From the NCBI GenBank assembly GCA_015056415.1, contig SVGJ01000016.1, forward strand, positions 1-41,945: DNA of 41,945 nt, written 5' to 3'. Shown piece after piece: positions 33,204 to 41,490 of this stretch. Source of the DNA: Clostridiales bacterium. GTDB taxonomy: Bacteria; Bacillota; Clostridia; Christensenellales; Aristaeellaceae. The notes beneath the pieces were generated by a model, which worked only from the letters and a program-made list of their open reading frames with translations, did not search any database and was not told the DNA's origin. Numbering within the stretch: the stretch's first letter is position 1; each line of letters begins with the position of its first letter. A program made the translations under genes and the position numbers.

Positions 33204-33974
33204 TTATTTCAGCCGACCGCCGAAGCGACGCTCCCGCCCGCCATAGGCGATGAGGGCCTCGTCGTAATCCTGCACGGAGAAATCAGGCCAGAGCACGGTG
33301 GGGAAGAGGAACTCCGCGTAGGCGCACTGGTAGAGCAGGAAGTTCGACAGCCGCATCTCGCCGCTGGTGCGGATCATCAGGTCCACATCGGGCTGGCCGC
33401 GGGTGTAAAGGTGATCGGCCAGGGTCTTCTCGTCGATCATGGCGGGGGTGATCCTGCCGGACTGCACCAGCATGGCCAGCTCCCGGGCGGCATTGGCCAG
33501 CTCGGCGCGGCCGCCGTAATTCAGGGCGATGTTGAGCTTGAGGCCTGTGTTGCCGCCGGTGCGCTCCTCCGCCTGCAGGAGCACCTCGCGCTGCTTGGCG
33601 GGCAGGTCGGACTTATCGCCCAGGATCAGGATGCGGACGTTCTTGGCGTCCAATTCGTCGATCTCGGAGGCGAAGAAATCCAGGATCAGCTGCATCAGCG
33701 CGGCGACCTCTTCCTTGGAGCGGTTCCAGTTTTCGGTGGAGAAGGCGTAGATGCTCAGGGCCTCGATGCCCAGATCATCGGTATGGCGGATGATCTCGCG
33801 CAGGGTCTCGGTGCCCTGGCGGTGGCCCAGGGCCACGCTGAGCTTGTGCTTCTTGGCCCAGCGGCCGTTGCCGTCCATGATGATGGCCACGTGGCGGGGC
33901 AGCTTTTTGAAGTCCCCGCGGGTCATGGGCGCCTTGCGTTTGGCAAAAGTCCACATAAAGTTCATATTCCTCAT
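33204..33974 (-). CDS. uppS: undecaprenyl diphosphate synthase (cis-prenyltransferase)
   Basis: This 256-residue enzyme extends farnesyl diphosphate with isopentenyl units to make the C55 carrier lipid for peptidoglycan. Landmarks: HVAIIMDGNGRWA (first Asp is the catalytic residue), GHRQGTETLREI, YAFSTENWNRSKEEV, LNIALNYGGRAEL and DLMIRTSGEMRLSNFLLYQCAYAE. Three in-frame ATGs (33974, 33965, 33956) are possible; GAGGA sits between the first and second, so 33956 may be the real start and the N-terminus is uncertain by six residues. Confidence 0.93.
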   Translation of the reverse strand: MRNMNFMWTFAKRKAPMTRGDFKKLPRHVAIIMDGNGRWAKKHKLSVALGHRQGTETLREIIRHTDDLGIEALSIYAFSTENWNRSKEEVAALMQLILDFFASEIDELDAKNVRILILGDKSDLPAKQREVLLQAEERTGGNTGLKLNIALNYGGRAELANAARELAMLVQSGRITPAMIDEKTLADHLYTRGQPDVDLMIRTSGEMRLSNFLLYQCAYAEFLFPTVLWPDFSVQDYDEALIAYGGRERRFGGRLK

Positions 33975-34020
33975 TTGAATGACAAATGCGCAAGTCCCAT
34001 CGGAACCTACGCATCGTCAT

Positions 34021-34221
34021 TTATTCCTTGGGTGTGTCGTCCATAAAAGAGCTGACGGTCCATTCGCCTTCGCGCACACGAATCACGCGGAGCGAGCCTT
34101 CGCTCCGCTGGCCCCGGGGCGCATGGGTGGCGATGATGGCTGGCTCAGCCATGCCCTGAGCGCGGCACAGGCGCAGCGCGTCCTCCAGCCGCATACCCAG
34201 CACGTTGACAGGCGGGATCAA
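34021..34221 (-). CDS. small protein of unknown function, PASTA-like
   Basis: This 66-residue frame lies between frr and uppS. It starts with TTG (34221-34219) overlapping the frr stop, with GGAG 6-8 bases upstream, so it would be translated by coupling. Its first 25 residues (VNVLGMRLEDALRLCRAQG) resemble the start of a PASTA repeat (V-x-G-x-x-x-x-x-A-x-x-x-L-x-x-x-G), followed by a short basic beta-rich part (LRVIRVREGEWTVSSF). No membrane helix or signal. I know no named protein at this place; the tight packing and matching codon use make it more likely real than not. Confidence 0.6.
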   Translation of the reverse strand: MIPPVNVLGMRLEDALRLCRAQGMAEPAIIATHAPRGQRSEGSLRVIRVREGEWTVSSFMDDTPKE

Positions 34222-34778
34222 ATCTCCATGATCTCCTTTTCCTTGGCGGCGCAGATGGCGTCCACGTCCTTGATGGCCTTGTCGGTCAGCTTCTGGGCCT
34301 CGTCCTCGCCCTTGCGCTGGTCGTCCTCGGTGATGGCGGAATCCTTCTTGAGCTTCTTGATCTGCTCAATGGCGTCGCGGCGGATGGCGCGGATGGCCAC
34401 CTTGGCCTCCTCGGCGCCCTTGCGGGCCACCTTGGTCAGCTCCTTGCGGCGCTCCTCGTTCAGCTCGGGGAAGACCAGGCGGATGATTTTGCCGTCGTTG
34501 GAGGGGTTCAGGCCCAGGTCGCTCTTCTGGATGGCCTTTTCGATCTCCTTGATCATGCTGGACTCCCAGGGGGCGATCACCAGCATGCGGGGTTCGGGGG
34601 AGGAAACGTTGCCCACCTGGTTGATGGGGGTGGGGGTGCCGTAGTAATCAACGGTGATGCGGTCCAGCAGCTGGGGGTTGGCACGGCCGGCGCGCAGGGT
34701 CTGCATATCGCGCTGATAAACGGCGCTGGACTTATTCATCTTTTCCTTGGCGGTATTCAGGATCGCTTTCATAGGCAT
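34218..34778 (-). CDS. frr: ribosome recycling factor
   Basis: This 186-residue protein splits post-termination ribosomes together with EF-G. It has the family features: the AGRANPQLLDRITVDYYGTPTPINQVGNVSSPE segment, LVIAPWESSMIKEIEKAI, SDLGLNPSNDGKIIRLVFPELNEERRKEL and a helical C-terminal domain ending in AKEKEIMEI. The length matches the 185-residue norm. The ATG at 34778 follows AAGGAGG by 10 bases; the ATG at 34772 is also possible. It is not preceded by pyrH here, which is its usual partner, and has its own promoter. Confidence 0.95.
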   Translation of the reverse strand: MPMKAILNTAKEKMNKSSAVYQRDMQTLRAGRANPQLLDRITVDYYGTPTPINQVGNVSSPEPRMLVIAPWESSMIKEIEKAIQKSDLGLNPSNDGKIIRLVFPELNEERRKELTKVARKGAEEAKVAIRAIRRDAIEQIKKLKKDSAITEDDQRKGEDEAQKLTDKAIKDVDAICAAKEKEIMEI

Positions 34779-34818
34779 AGATGTAAAACCTCCTTGAGGA
34801 TGAAATTTCAGTATATCT

Positions 34819-34847
34819 ATTGTAAACGTTTTTTGCCAGCTTGGCAA
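34819..34847 (-). promoter_or_regulatory. promoter of the frr-polC gene run
   Basis: Minus-strand TTGCCA (34847-34842) and TACAAT (34824-34819) are separated by 17 bp. The -35 box is one arm of the palindrome TTGCCA-AGC-TGGCAA (34833-34847), which could be an operator. Confidence 0.75.
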
Positions 34848-34937
34848 GAGGGGCGGCGGGGAAAAGTCAACGGTTTCCTTTTTTGTAAAAATGTGTTATA
34901 GTAAACAAAAGCTGTCGATACAAAAGGAGCAGAGGCT

Positions 34938-36083
34938 ATGAAGCGCATTGTTGTTTTGTTGCTGGCCGTGATGCTGTGCCTGACGGTCGCATCCGCGGAG
35001 GAGCAGACGCTGGAAGACCGGCTGGCAAGGACGTTCAAAAACCTGAAGACCACCGGCGCTGTGCTTTGCGTGGCGAAGGACGGCGAGATCGTTTACGAGT
35101 ATTATTACGGCTATGCCGATAAAAGAACCAAGGAAAAGGCCAATGAGGAGTCCTATTTCAGGACGGCGTCGGTCACGAAGCTGGTCACGGGCATCCATGT
35201 GATGCAGCTGGTGGAGCAGGGCGCGCTGGAGCTGGATACCAGCATCGGCGATTATCTGGGCTATGAGATCAAGAACCTCTACCACCCGAAGATCCCCGTT
35301 ACCCTGCGCCATCTGATGAGCCATACCTCCTCGCTGAATCCCAACGGCGGATACAGCGTGTCGAGCCGTCCCCTGCAGCAGATCCTGGACGCGAAGCTGA
35401 GGCGGAAGGGCAACTGGTACGATTACGAGCCGGGCAGCAAGTACAAATATTCCAACTTTGGCGCGGGCATCATGGGCTCGCTGGTGGAGATCGCCACGGG
35501 CAAGAATGTCAACGATTCCATGACCGAAACGCTCTTTGAGCCGCTGGGCATCGATGCGGCGCTGCACCCCTCCCTGGTGAAGGAGCCGGAGAAGATCACG
35601 ACCCAGTATATGGCGGACGGCAGCGTGATGAAGGCCCGCAAAACCGCCATAAACAGCAAGTGGGATGCCGGCGTCAACCCGGAGATGCACTTCAGGATCA
35701 CGGTGGGCAGCCTTTGGATCCGCGGCCGGGATCTGTGCCGGCTGGGCATCATGATGGTGCAGGAGGGCGCCCTGGAGGGCAAGCAGGTGCTGAAGCCTGA
35801 GACCGTGCAGCTGATGATGGATGACCAGAACGGCAAGGGCTATGTCACGGTCTCATCGCCCTACGGCCTGTGCGTGAACAGGGTGGATAATCTGGTGAAG
35901 GGCAAGATGTTCTACGGCCATCAGGGCCTGAGCGAGGGCGTTTTGTGCAACCTTTACTGGGATCCCCAGTCGCAGTTTGTCTTTGCGCTGATCAGCAACG
36001 GCTGCAATTCCAAAATGAGCGATCATATCGGCGTTCTCTCGCGTCGGGTGTTTGAGTTGATGTGGGAGGAATTCGGTGAGTAA
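34938..36083 (+). CDS. exported serine hydrolase, beta-lactamase class C/DD-peptidase fold
   Basis: This 381-residue protein carries a signal peptide (1-20, cleavage near ASA-EE) without a lipobox. The catalytic set of the class C/penicillin-binding fold is intact: S-V-T-K (78-81), Y-S-N (171-173) and H-Q-G (328-330) in place of KTG. Such proteins are often esterases or D-peptidases rather than beta-lactamases. AAAAGGAG lies before the ATG. It is divergent from frr; only a weak promoter (TATAGT at 34897-34902, poor -35) is seen. A terminator follows at 36108-36141. Confidence 0.85.
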   Translation: MKRIVVLLLAVMLCLTVASAEEQTLEDRLARTFKNLKTTGAVLCVAKDGEIVYEYYYGYADKRTKEKANEESYFRTASVTKLVTGIHVMQLVEQGALELDTSIGDYLGYEIKNLYHPKIPVTLRHLMSHTSSLNPNGGYSVSSRPLQQILDAKLRRKGNWYDYEPGSKYKYSNFGAGIMGSLVEIATGKNVNDSMTETLFEPLGIDAALHPSLVKEPEKITTQYMADGSVMKARKTAINSKWDAGVNPEMHFRITVGSLWIRGRDLCRLGIMMVQEGALEGKQVLKPETVQLMMDDQNGKGYVTVSSPYGLCVNRVDNLVKGKMFYGHQGLSEGVLCNLYWDPQSQFVFALISNGCNSKMSDHIGVLSRRVFELMWEEFGE

Positions 36084-36107
36084 ACCCGCCGAAGAAGAGC
36101 ATAACAG

Positions 36108-36141
36108 AACCGGCGCGTCCATGGCGGACGCGCCGGTTTTT
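36108..36141 (+). terminator. rho-independent terminator of the serine hydrolase gene
   Basis: A perfect 13-bp stem (36108-36120 and 36126-36138; AACCGGCGCGTCC and complement) with a five-base loop is followed by TTTTT. It also lies just behind the converging Ig-like gene. Confidence 0.85.
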
Positions 36142-36150
36142 GCGTGTGGC

Positions 36151-38271
36151 TTATTCGGCGGGGGCGATGACCGGCTCCTCGGGCTTGCCGACGAAGGCGC
36201 TGGTCTTGTATTCGTAGACGACCTGCTTGCTTTCGGCAATATCGCGGAAGTAGCCTTCATCGGTGCTGTAGCCGGTGATCTGCATGGTCACGCGGGCGAT
36301 CTCGGTCTTCGGCTGCACGAAATCGCCGAAGTGGAAGCGCCCGTGGGTGGTGTTGTCGCCCTCGTAGAGGGTGTAGCGGTAGGAGCCGTCAAAGGAGGAG
36401 CCGCCGTTCTCGTGGCAGACGATGGGCGTATCCTCAAAATCGTAGCAGCGGATGGTGTAGTAGAACCGGGTGATGTTCATGTTGCTCTCGTTCCGCACCA
36501 CGATCTTGATCTGATTGTCCTTCAGATACAGGTCGGTGATCTTCAGCGCCTTGTCATAATTGCCGACCTTCACCGTGGCGGAGGTGGAGTAGCCGCCGTC
36601 CTGGGTGACGCCGGTGATGGTGGTGGTGCCCCAGCGGTGTCCGGTCACAGCGGGGTTGGTACGGGTGCCCTTCACCGTGGCGATGCTGGTATCGGCGCTG
36701 GTCCAGGTCATGTTGGTATTGCTGGCGTCGGCGGGCTCCAGCACGGCTTTGGCGTAGATGCTCTCGTTCACGCCAACGCTCAGGGTGTCGTTCTTCATAT
36801 GGACGCCTTCCACGGGCTGCAGCACGGAGACCTTGATCCGGGCGGTCTTGCCGGAGCCGTCCTTGGCTTTGGCGGTGATATAGCACTCGCCGCGCTTGTG
36901 GCCGGAGATCAGGCCGTTCTGATCCACGGTGGCGATGGATTCCTTGCTGGAGGAGAAGCTCACAGCGGGGTTGGTGGCCGTCTGGGGCGAGACCTGCCAG
37001 AACACCTGCAGGGTGGTGTTCACATCGAAGGAGACTTCCTTCTCGGCAAATTCGATCTTGGTCACCAGCTGGTGGACATTCACCGTGGCTGTGGCGGAGA
37101 CATTGGGGAAATCAGCGCTCTGGCAGGTAATGGTGCAGGTGCCCACGGCGACGGGGGTAATACGGCCGGAGCTGTTGATCTTGGCCACGGACTCGTCCGA
37201 GGAGGACCAGACAACCTTTTTGTTGTTGGTATTGTTGGGCAGCACGGTGGCCTGCATGGTGCGGTAGGAGCCCATGTTGACCACCACGTCCGTCTCCTTC
37301 AGGGTGATGGATTCAGGCTGCTGCTGCACCGTGACGGTAAAGCTGGCATTGCGGCCGGAGCCGTCCACGGCGGTGGCCTTGATGGTGGCGCTGCCCTTCG
37401 TCACGCCGGTAACGACGCCATTGGCGTCCACGGTGGCCACCTTGGTGTTGGAGGAGGTCCAGCTTACGCCCTTGATGGAGGCGTTCTCGGGGGAATAGGT
37501 GGGGGTGAGCTGCAGGGTGTGGCCCACATAGGTGAACTTGCTGGGGGCGGAGAGCTGCACGCGGGTCACGGGCTGCACCACGATGGTGCGGTAGGCGACG
37601 TTCACCTCGGGGTTCTGGGCGCTGGCCACCGTTACGACGCACTCGCCCGCGCTCTTGGGCTGCAGCGTGTTGCCGGAGGCGCGGACGATGGACTCGTCCG
37701 AGGAGGAAAGGGTGAACTTGCGGTTGTTGGCGTCGGTGGGCATGCAGGAGGCCTGCACGCTCTTGTTCTGGCCCAGACGCAGTACCAGCACCTTCTCTTC
37801 CTTGGGCTCGGTGGGCTGGATGGGGGTGATGAGCTGGTTGCCCTCATCAGGCTGCTGGGCCTGGCTTTCGTCAACGGACAGCAGCGGAGCGACCAGCGGA
37901 TCGGTGGAAAGGAGGAGGTTCAGCTGCTCCTCCTTCACGGTGATCTCGTTGACCTTGCGCAGCACGTTCAGCTGGATGGTGGCCTTGAAGGTGCGCTTCT
38001 CCGTTTTCACCGTGGCGGTAATGGTGGCGCCGCCCTTGCTCACACCGGTGACCAGGCCGTTTTTATCCACCACGGCGTTGTGGGTGGCGCCGGAGGTGTA
38101 GGTCACCGTGCCGGTGGCGGGCTCGCCCTCCAGGATGAGCTTGGTCTGCAGGGTCTCGCCCTCAAAGAGGGTGGTGGTGGTGCGGTCGAACTTGATGACG
38201 TTGGCTGCCAGGGCAGGCAGGGTGATCAGGCACAGCGCCAGCGACAGCAGGATTACAAAACGTTTTTTCAT
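36151..38271 (-). CDS. secreted protein with six Big_2-type Ig-like repeats
   Basis: This 706-residue protein begins with a signal peptide (MKKRFVILLSLALCLITLPALA, 1-22). About six repeats of 75-90 residues follow, each ending with a line such as ATVDANGVVTGVTKGSATIKATA or AVVDKNGLVTGVSKGGATITATV, the mark of bacterial Ig-like domain group 2. The second repeat is broken by a linker rich in Pro, Gln and Glu (about 120-150). The last ~130 residues form a different beta-rich domain (LKITDLYLKDNQIKIVVRNESN). No LPXTG, SLH or membrane anchor was seen, so attachment is unknown. It is likely a surface or adhesion scaffold. A promoter lies at 38353-38381 and GGAGG before the ATG. Confidence 0.88.
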   Translation of the reverse strand: MKKRFVILLSLALCLITLPALAANVIKFDRTTTTLFEGETLQTKLILEGEPATGTVTYTSGATHNAVVDKNGLVTGVSKGGATITATVKTEKRTFKATIQLNVLRKVNEITVKEEQLNLLLSTDPLVAPLLSVDESQAQQPDEGNQLITPIQPTEPKEEKVLVLRLGQNKSVQASCMPTDANNRKFTLSSSDESIVRASGNTLQPKSAGECVVTVASAQNPEVNVAYRTIVVQPVTRVQLSAPSKFTYVGHTLQLTPTYSPENASIKGVSWTSSNTKVATVDANGVVTGVTKGSATIKATAVDGSGRNASFTVTVQQQPESITLKETDVVVNMGSYRTMQATVLPNNTNNKKVVWSSSDESVAKINSSGRITPVAVGTCTITCQSADFPNVSATATVNVHQLVTKIEFAEKEVSFDVNTTLQVFWQVSPQTATNPAVSFSSSKESIATVDQNGLISGHKRGECYITAKAKDGSGKTARIKVSVLQPVEGVHMKNDTLSVGVNESIYAKAVLEPADASNTNMTWTSADTSIATVKGTRTNPAVTGHRWGTTTITGVTQDGGYSTSATVKVGNYDKALKITDLYLKDNQIKIVVRNESNMNITRFYYTIRCYDFEDTPIVCHENGGSSFDGSYRYTLYEGDNTTHGRFHFGDFVQPKTEIARVTMQITGYSTDEGYFRDIAESKQVVYEYKTSAFVGKPEEPVIAPAE

Positions 38272-38352
38272 TTCGGTCAGCCTCCATGAGCGGTTGATCG
38301 GGACGGACTACAACCATATAACGGTTGAAATGGGGATTCTCTTCCAACAATC

Positions 38353-38381
38353 ATAGTATATCATTGGCTGCGTTTTTTCAA
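38353..38381 (-). promoter_or_regulatory. promoter of the Ig-like repeat protein gene
   Basis: Minus-strand TTGAAA (38381-38376) and TACTAT (38358-38353) are separated by 17 bp. The leader of about 75 nt includes a short CAACC/GGTTG stem (38311-38326). Confidence 0.7.
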
Positions 38382-38386
38382 GAGGA

Positions 38387-39805
38387 TCAGCGGTGATTTT
38401 CGGCGTTGAGCTGGTCAATGGCCTCCATGCGCAGCTGGGGCGCGCAGGCGCCGCAGGGCGTCAGGGATCTGTAGGGCTTTTCGTCCAGCTGGCCGTAGCG
38501 GAAGGCCGTCAGCGGCAGGAAGCGCTCCTTCACCGCCCTGCACCAGGCGCTGGAGTGGTAGTTCTGTCCGCCGTTGGGATTGTAGTAGAGTGCCACGCTG
38601 CTTTCGGGATAGTCCAGGGTGCGGCCCAGCTCATCCCAGATGATGACCTTGCTGCGGGCTGCGGACTGGCGGCTCAGGTTCTCCCAGAGCCAGCGTATGC
38701 TGGCGCCCTCAGGGGATTTCGAACGCTGGATGCGTACGCAGCCGTGGCTGGCTTTTTCGCCCAGGTAGCGCTCGCACCGGTCGTAATCGCGCTTCTCCTC
38801 GCCGGTGACCTCGTCGATCTCGATCAGGCAGGGCACCTCGTGCAGCAGGATGCCATCGTTGATGCGGATGCCCATATCGCAGTACAGCTGGCCCGACCAG
38901 AAACCGCCCGCCCAGCTGACGGCCAGGAACTCGCCGGCGGGGGTCTCGTACCAGGGGTTGCCCCGGTTGGGGAAGCCGGTGGAGCACAGCAGCGTGGAGA
39001 ACAGCTCTCCATCCTTGAAGATGTGCAGGCGCTGGGTCAGCTTGTCGATGACCAGGCCCACGTGCTGATCCACCTGACGCTCCTTGAGCAGGCTGGTCTT
39101 TACATAGCCCTGAAACTGCAGCGCCCAGACCTTCACGCTGCTCCCCTCTACCGAGGAGGAGTACGCCTCGATCAGGCTCCATTCATCGCCCTTTTCCAGC
39201 ACGTGTACCGTCTGGCTCGAGCAGGTGACCTCGCCCACGTAGTCGGCGCAGTCCTCGCTGGGCTCCCGGCGCACCTTGACCTGCTTGCGCTCGTCGCCAT
39301 CCAGCACGGTGACGGGCTGGATCAGCACCTGCCAGATGGCTGCCTCGTCCATCTCGCCCATGTTCAGCTTCCAGTAGCATACCTCGTGATCGCAGGCAGT
39401 TCCGCCCATCTGGCCCGGGGTAAAGTATTCCACGTCCGTGGCCAGGGCTGGCACGATGACCTCCACGGTGACCATTTCCGGCGTGGCGGAGACGCCGTTC
39501 CCGCCGGTGAAGCGCAGGGTCACGTCCGTCCAGCCTGCGTCCAGCCGGCCGCCGTTGACCAGACCGTCCCAATCCAGGGCGAAGGCGAGCTCCTCGCCGC
39601 TTATCTCCTGGGAGAGGATCTGAGCGCCGTTCACCTCGGCGGTGAGCAGGCCGGGCATATCCGCCTCCACAGAGAGCTGCCACACTGGGTCACGCCGGTA
39701 GTCGATGGCGTCGTCGCAGGTGAACCAGAAGGCTGGGGCTTCCTCGGATCCCGCCACGGCCAGGGCGGGGAGCAGCAGGAGCAGCAGGAGCAGAAATCTC
39801 TTCAT
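38387..39805 (-). CDS. exported L,D-transpeptidase (YkuD) with a C-terminal Cys/His motif
   Basis: This 472-residue protein has a signal peptide (1-18), an N-terminal beta-rich region (about 20-180), an SH3-like segment (about 185-240), then a YkuD catalytic domain (about 245-390) with the active site SHGCVRI (353-359; His354, catalytic Cys356). It should form 3-3 peptidoglycan cross-links outside the cell. The last 70 residues hold YYNPNGGQNYHSSAWCRAV and TPCGACAP (His417, Cys422, Cys451, Cys454), the spacing of a small metal-binding motif. ATG 39805 is used; a TTG at 39811 adds two residues. Confidence 0.88.
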   Translation of the reverse strand: MKRFLLLLLLLLPALAVAGSEEAPAFWFTCDDAIDYRRDPVWQLSVEADMPGLLTAEVNGAQILSQEISGEELAFALDWDGLVNGGRLDAGWTDVTLRFTGGNGVSATPEMVTVEVIVPALATDVEYFTPGQMGGTACDHEVCYWKLNMGEMDEAAIWQVLIQPVTVLDGDERKQVKVRREPSEDCADYVGEVTCSSQTVHVLEKGDEWSLIEAYSSSVEGSSVKVWALQFQGYVKTSLLKERQVDQHVGLVIDKLTQRLHIFKDGELFSTLLCSTGFPNRGNPWYETPAGEFLAVSWAGGFWSGQLYCDMGIRINDGILLHEVPCLIEIDEVTGEEKRDYDRCERYLGEKASHGCVRIQRSKSPEGASIRWLWENLSRQSAARSKVIIWDELGRTLDYPESSVALYYNPNGGQNYHSSAWCRAVKERFLPLTAFRYGQLDEKPYRSLTPCGACAPQLRMEAIDQLNAENHR

Positions 39806-39834
39806 GGGCAAGGTCCTTTCGGTGGAATATTTCT

Positions 39835-39863
39835 ATTGTATCGCATTCCTTATGGCGTTGCAA
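39835..39863 (-). promoter_or_regulatory. promoter of the L,D-transpeptidase gene
   Basis: Minus-strand TTGCAA (39863-39858) and TACAAT (39840-39835) are 17 bp apart. The -35 hexamer is a palindrome and is also the -35 of the divergent xpt promoter. Confidence 0.8.
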
Positions 39864-39886
39864 CCTTGAACATGCCATGCTATAAT
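39858..39886 (+). promoter_or_regulatory. promoter of xpt
   Basis: TTGCAA (39858-39863) and perfect TATAAT (39881-39886) are 17 bp apart. Transcription would start near 39893, giving a leader of about 38 nt, too short for a purine riboswitch. Confidence 0.85.
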
Positions 39887-39930
39887 AACGCATAAGCAAA
39901 CCGGATTGATGCACAAAAGGAGAAAACACG

Positions 39931-40509
39931 ATGAAGGCACTCAAGGAGGCCATCGAGAAGTATGGCGTAGGCATTGGTACCGAGGTGGTGAAGGTGGACA
40001 GCTTCCTGAACCACCGCATCGACGTGGCGCTTTCCACCGAGATGGGCAAGGCATTCTATGAGGCGTTCAAGGATGACCGGGTGGATTGCATCCTCACGGT
40101 GGAGGCCAGCGGTATTGCCGCGGCCATGACCGCCGCCCAGGCCTTCGGCAATATCCCTGTGGTGTTTGCCAAGAAGGGCGATCACCGCAACGTGGGCAAT
40201 GACGTCTACACCGCCGAGGTATATTCCTTCACCCACCAGAAGCTGAATGTGATCCGCGTGAGCCGCAAGTATCTGGAAAAGGGTATGCGGGTGCTGATCA
40301 TTGATGATTTCCTGGCCAACGGCGAGGCGATCCACGGCCTGATGGACATCCTCAACCAGGCAGGATGCGTGCTGGTGGGCGCGGGCGTGTGCGTGGAGAA
40401 GGGATTCCAGCCCGGTGGCAGGAATCTGCGGGAAAGCGGCGTGAAGGTGGTCTCCCTGGCCATCGTGGACGCCATTGAGGATGGAAAGATCATCCTGCGG
40501 GAGGGCTGA
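39931..40509 (+). CDS. xpt: xanthine phosphoribosyltransferase
   Basis: This 192-residue cytoplasmic enzyme converts xanthine and PRPP to XMP in purine salvage. The length and the PRPP motif VLIIDDFLANGEA (about 125-137) match Bacillus Xpt, as do the VDSFLNHRID and LTVEASGIAAAM segments. AAAAGGAG precedes the ATG. In Bacillus xpt has a guanine riboswitch; here the leader is too short. The phosphotransferase gene follows by 3 bp. Confidence 0.93.
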   Translation: MKALKEAIEKYGVGIGTEVVKVDSFLNHRIDVALSTEMGKAFYEAFKDDRVDCILTVEASGIAAAMTAAQAFGNIPVVFAKKGDHRNVGNDVYTAEVYSFTHQKLNVIRVSRKYLEKGMRVLIIDDFLANGEAIHGLMDILNQAGCVLVGAGVCVEKGFQPGGRNLRESGVKVVSLAIVDAIEDGKIILREG

Positions 40510-40512
40510 AAA

Positions 40513-41472
40513 GTGAGCGTTACCAAGAACCGACAGTCCCGGGAGACGCTCATGGCGCTGGCGGCGGACGCCTTTGCGCAAAAGGAGGTCAGCGGCTTTA
40601 CAGAACTGACCGAGGGGATGTTCAACGCCGCCTACCGTGTGGATTTTACCGATGGCAGCGCCAGCATCCTCAAAATCGCCGCGGCCGGCAAGGAGGGGTT
40701 GCTCTCCAATGAGATCAACCTCATGCGGGCGGAGGTGGCGGCCATGGAGCTGCTCAACCGTCACGGCCTGCCCTATGTGGCCAGGGTGCAGTACAGCGAT
40801 TTCACCCACACCCGCTGCGACGGCTCCTTCTTCTTTATGGAGGTCATGCCGGGGCGCAGCGTGAACAGCTGCAGGGCTGAGCTCTCCCCGGAGGTGACGG
40901 CGTCCCTGATGCGGGAGACCGGGCGCTTCCAGCGGCAGATGACGGCCATCCGGAATGATAAGTTTGGCCTGCTGGGGGATGAGAACCGCTTCGATACGCT
41001 GTATGAGCTGCTGGAATATATGTTCACCCACGCGCTCGGCGACGCGGCGGCCAGGCGGATCGACCTGGAGATCGACGCTGACAGGCTCATGACCCTGCTG
41101 AAGCGGGAACGCGGCCTCTTTGACGCGGTGGAGCAGCCCTCCCTTGTCCATTGGGATATGTGGGAGGGAAATATCTTCGAGGAGGATGGCAGGGTCTCCG
41201 GCGTGATCGACTGGGAGCGCGCCATGTGGGCGGATCCCTTCATGGACGACCGTTTCCGCGGCCATACCCGCTCCGCGGCCTTCCTTGAGGGCTACGGGCA
41301 GACGGAGTTTTCCGCCGGTGAGGCGCGTAGGATCCGCTGGTATGACCTGTTCCTGTATATCACCATGTATGTGGAGAGCTTTTACCGGCAGTACGCGGAC
41401 GACGCCAGCTCCATGAACTGGATCCGACAGGTAAAGGACGCCGCCTGGAGGGACATCCAGGCTGAGTATTGA
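40513..41472 (+). CDS. aminoglycoside/choline-kinase-type phosphotransferase (APH family)
   Basis: This 319-residue protein has the small-molecule kinase fold of the APH family. The catalytic loop LVHWDMWEGNIF (H-x-D-x4-N) and the metal site VIDWERA are intact; the N-terminal lobe shows SILKIAAA for the ATP lysine. Such proteins phosphorylate sugars, amino alcohols or antibiotics; the substrate is not evident. The GTG at 40513 follows GAGGG, which overlaps the xpt end; a later ATG at 40552 is an alternative. It is probably co-transcribed with xpt and with the gene behind it. Confidence 0.82.
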   Translation: MSVTKNRQSRETLMALAADAFAQKEVSGFTELTEGMFNAAYRVDFTDGSASILKIAAAGKEGLLSNEINLMRAEVAAMELLNRHGLPYVARVQYSDFTHTRCDGSFFFMEVMPGRSVNSCRAELSPEVTASLMRETGRFQRQMTAIRNDKFGLLGDENRFDTLYELLEYMFTHALGDAAARRIDLEIDADRLMTLLKRERGLFDAVEQPSLVHWDMWEGNIFEEDGRVSGVIDWERAMWADPFMDDRFRGHTRSAAFLEGYGQTEFSAGEARRIRWYDLFLYITMYVESFYRQYADDASSMNWIRQVKDAAWRDIQAEY

Positions 41473-41490
41473 GAAAAGGAGAAAAGCACC

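Noticed and set aside
36151-38271. Tandem DNA repeat in the Ig-like protein gene
   Set aside because: Repeats are at protein level with diverged DNA; normal for Big_2 arrays.
39887-39930. Purine riboswitch before xpt
   Set aside because: Only about 38 nt lie between the expected start and the coding region; no aptamer can fit.
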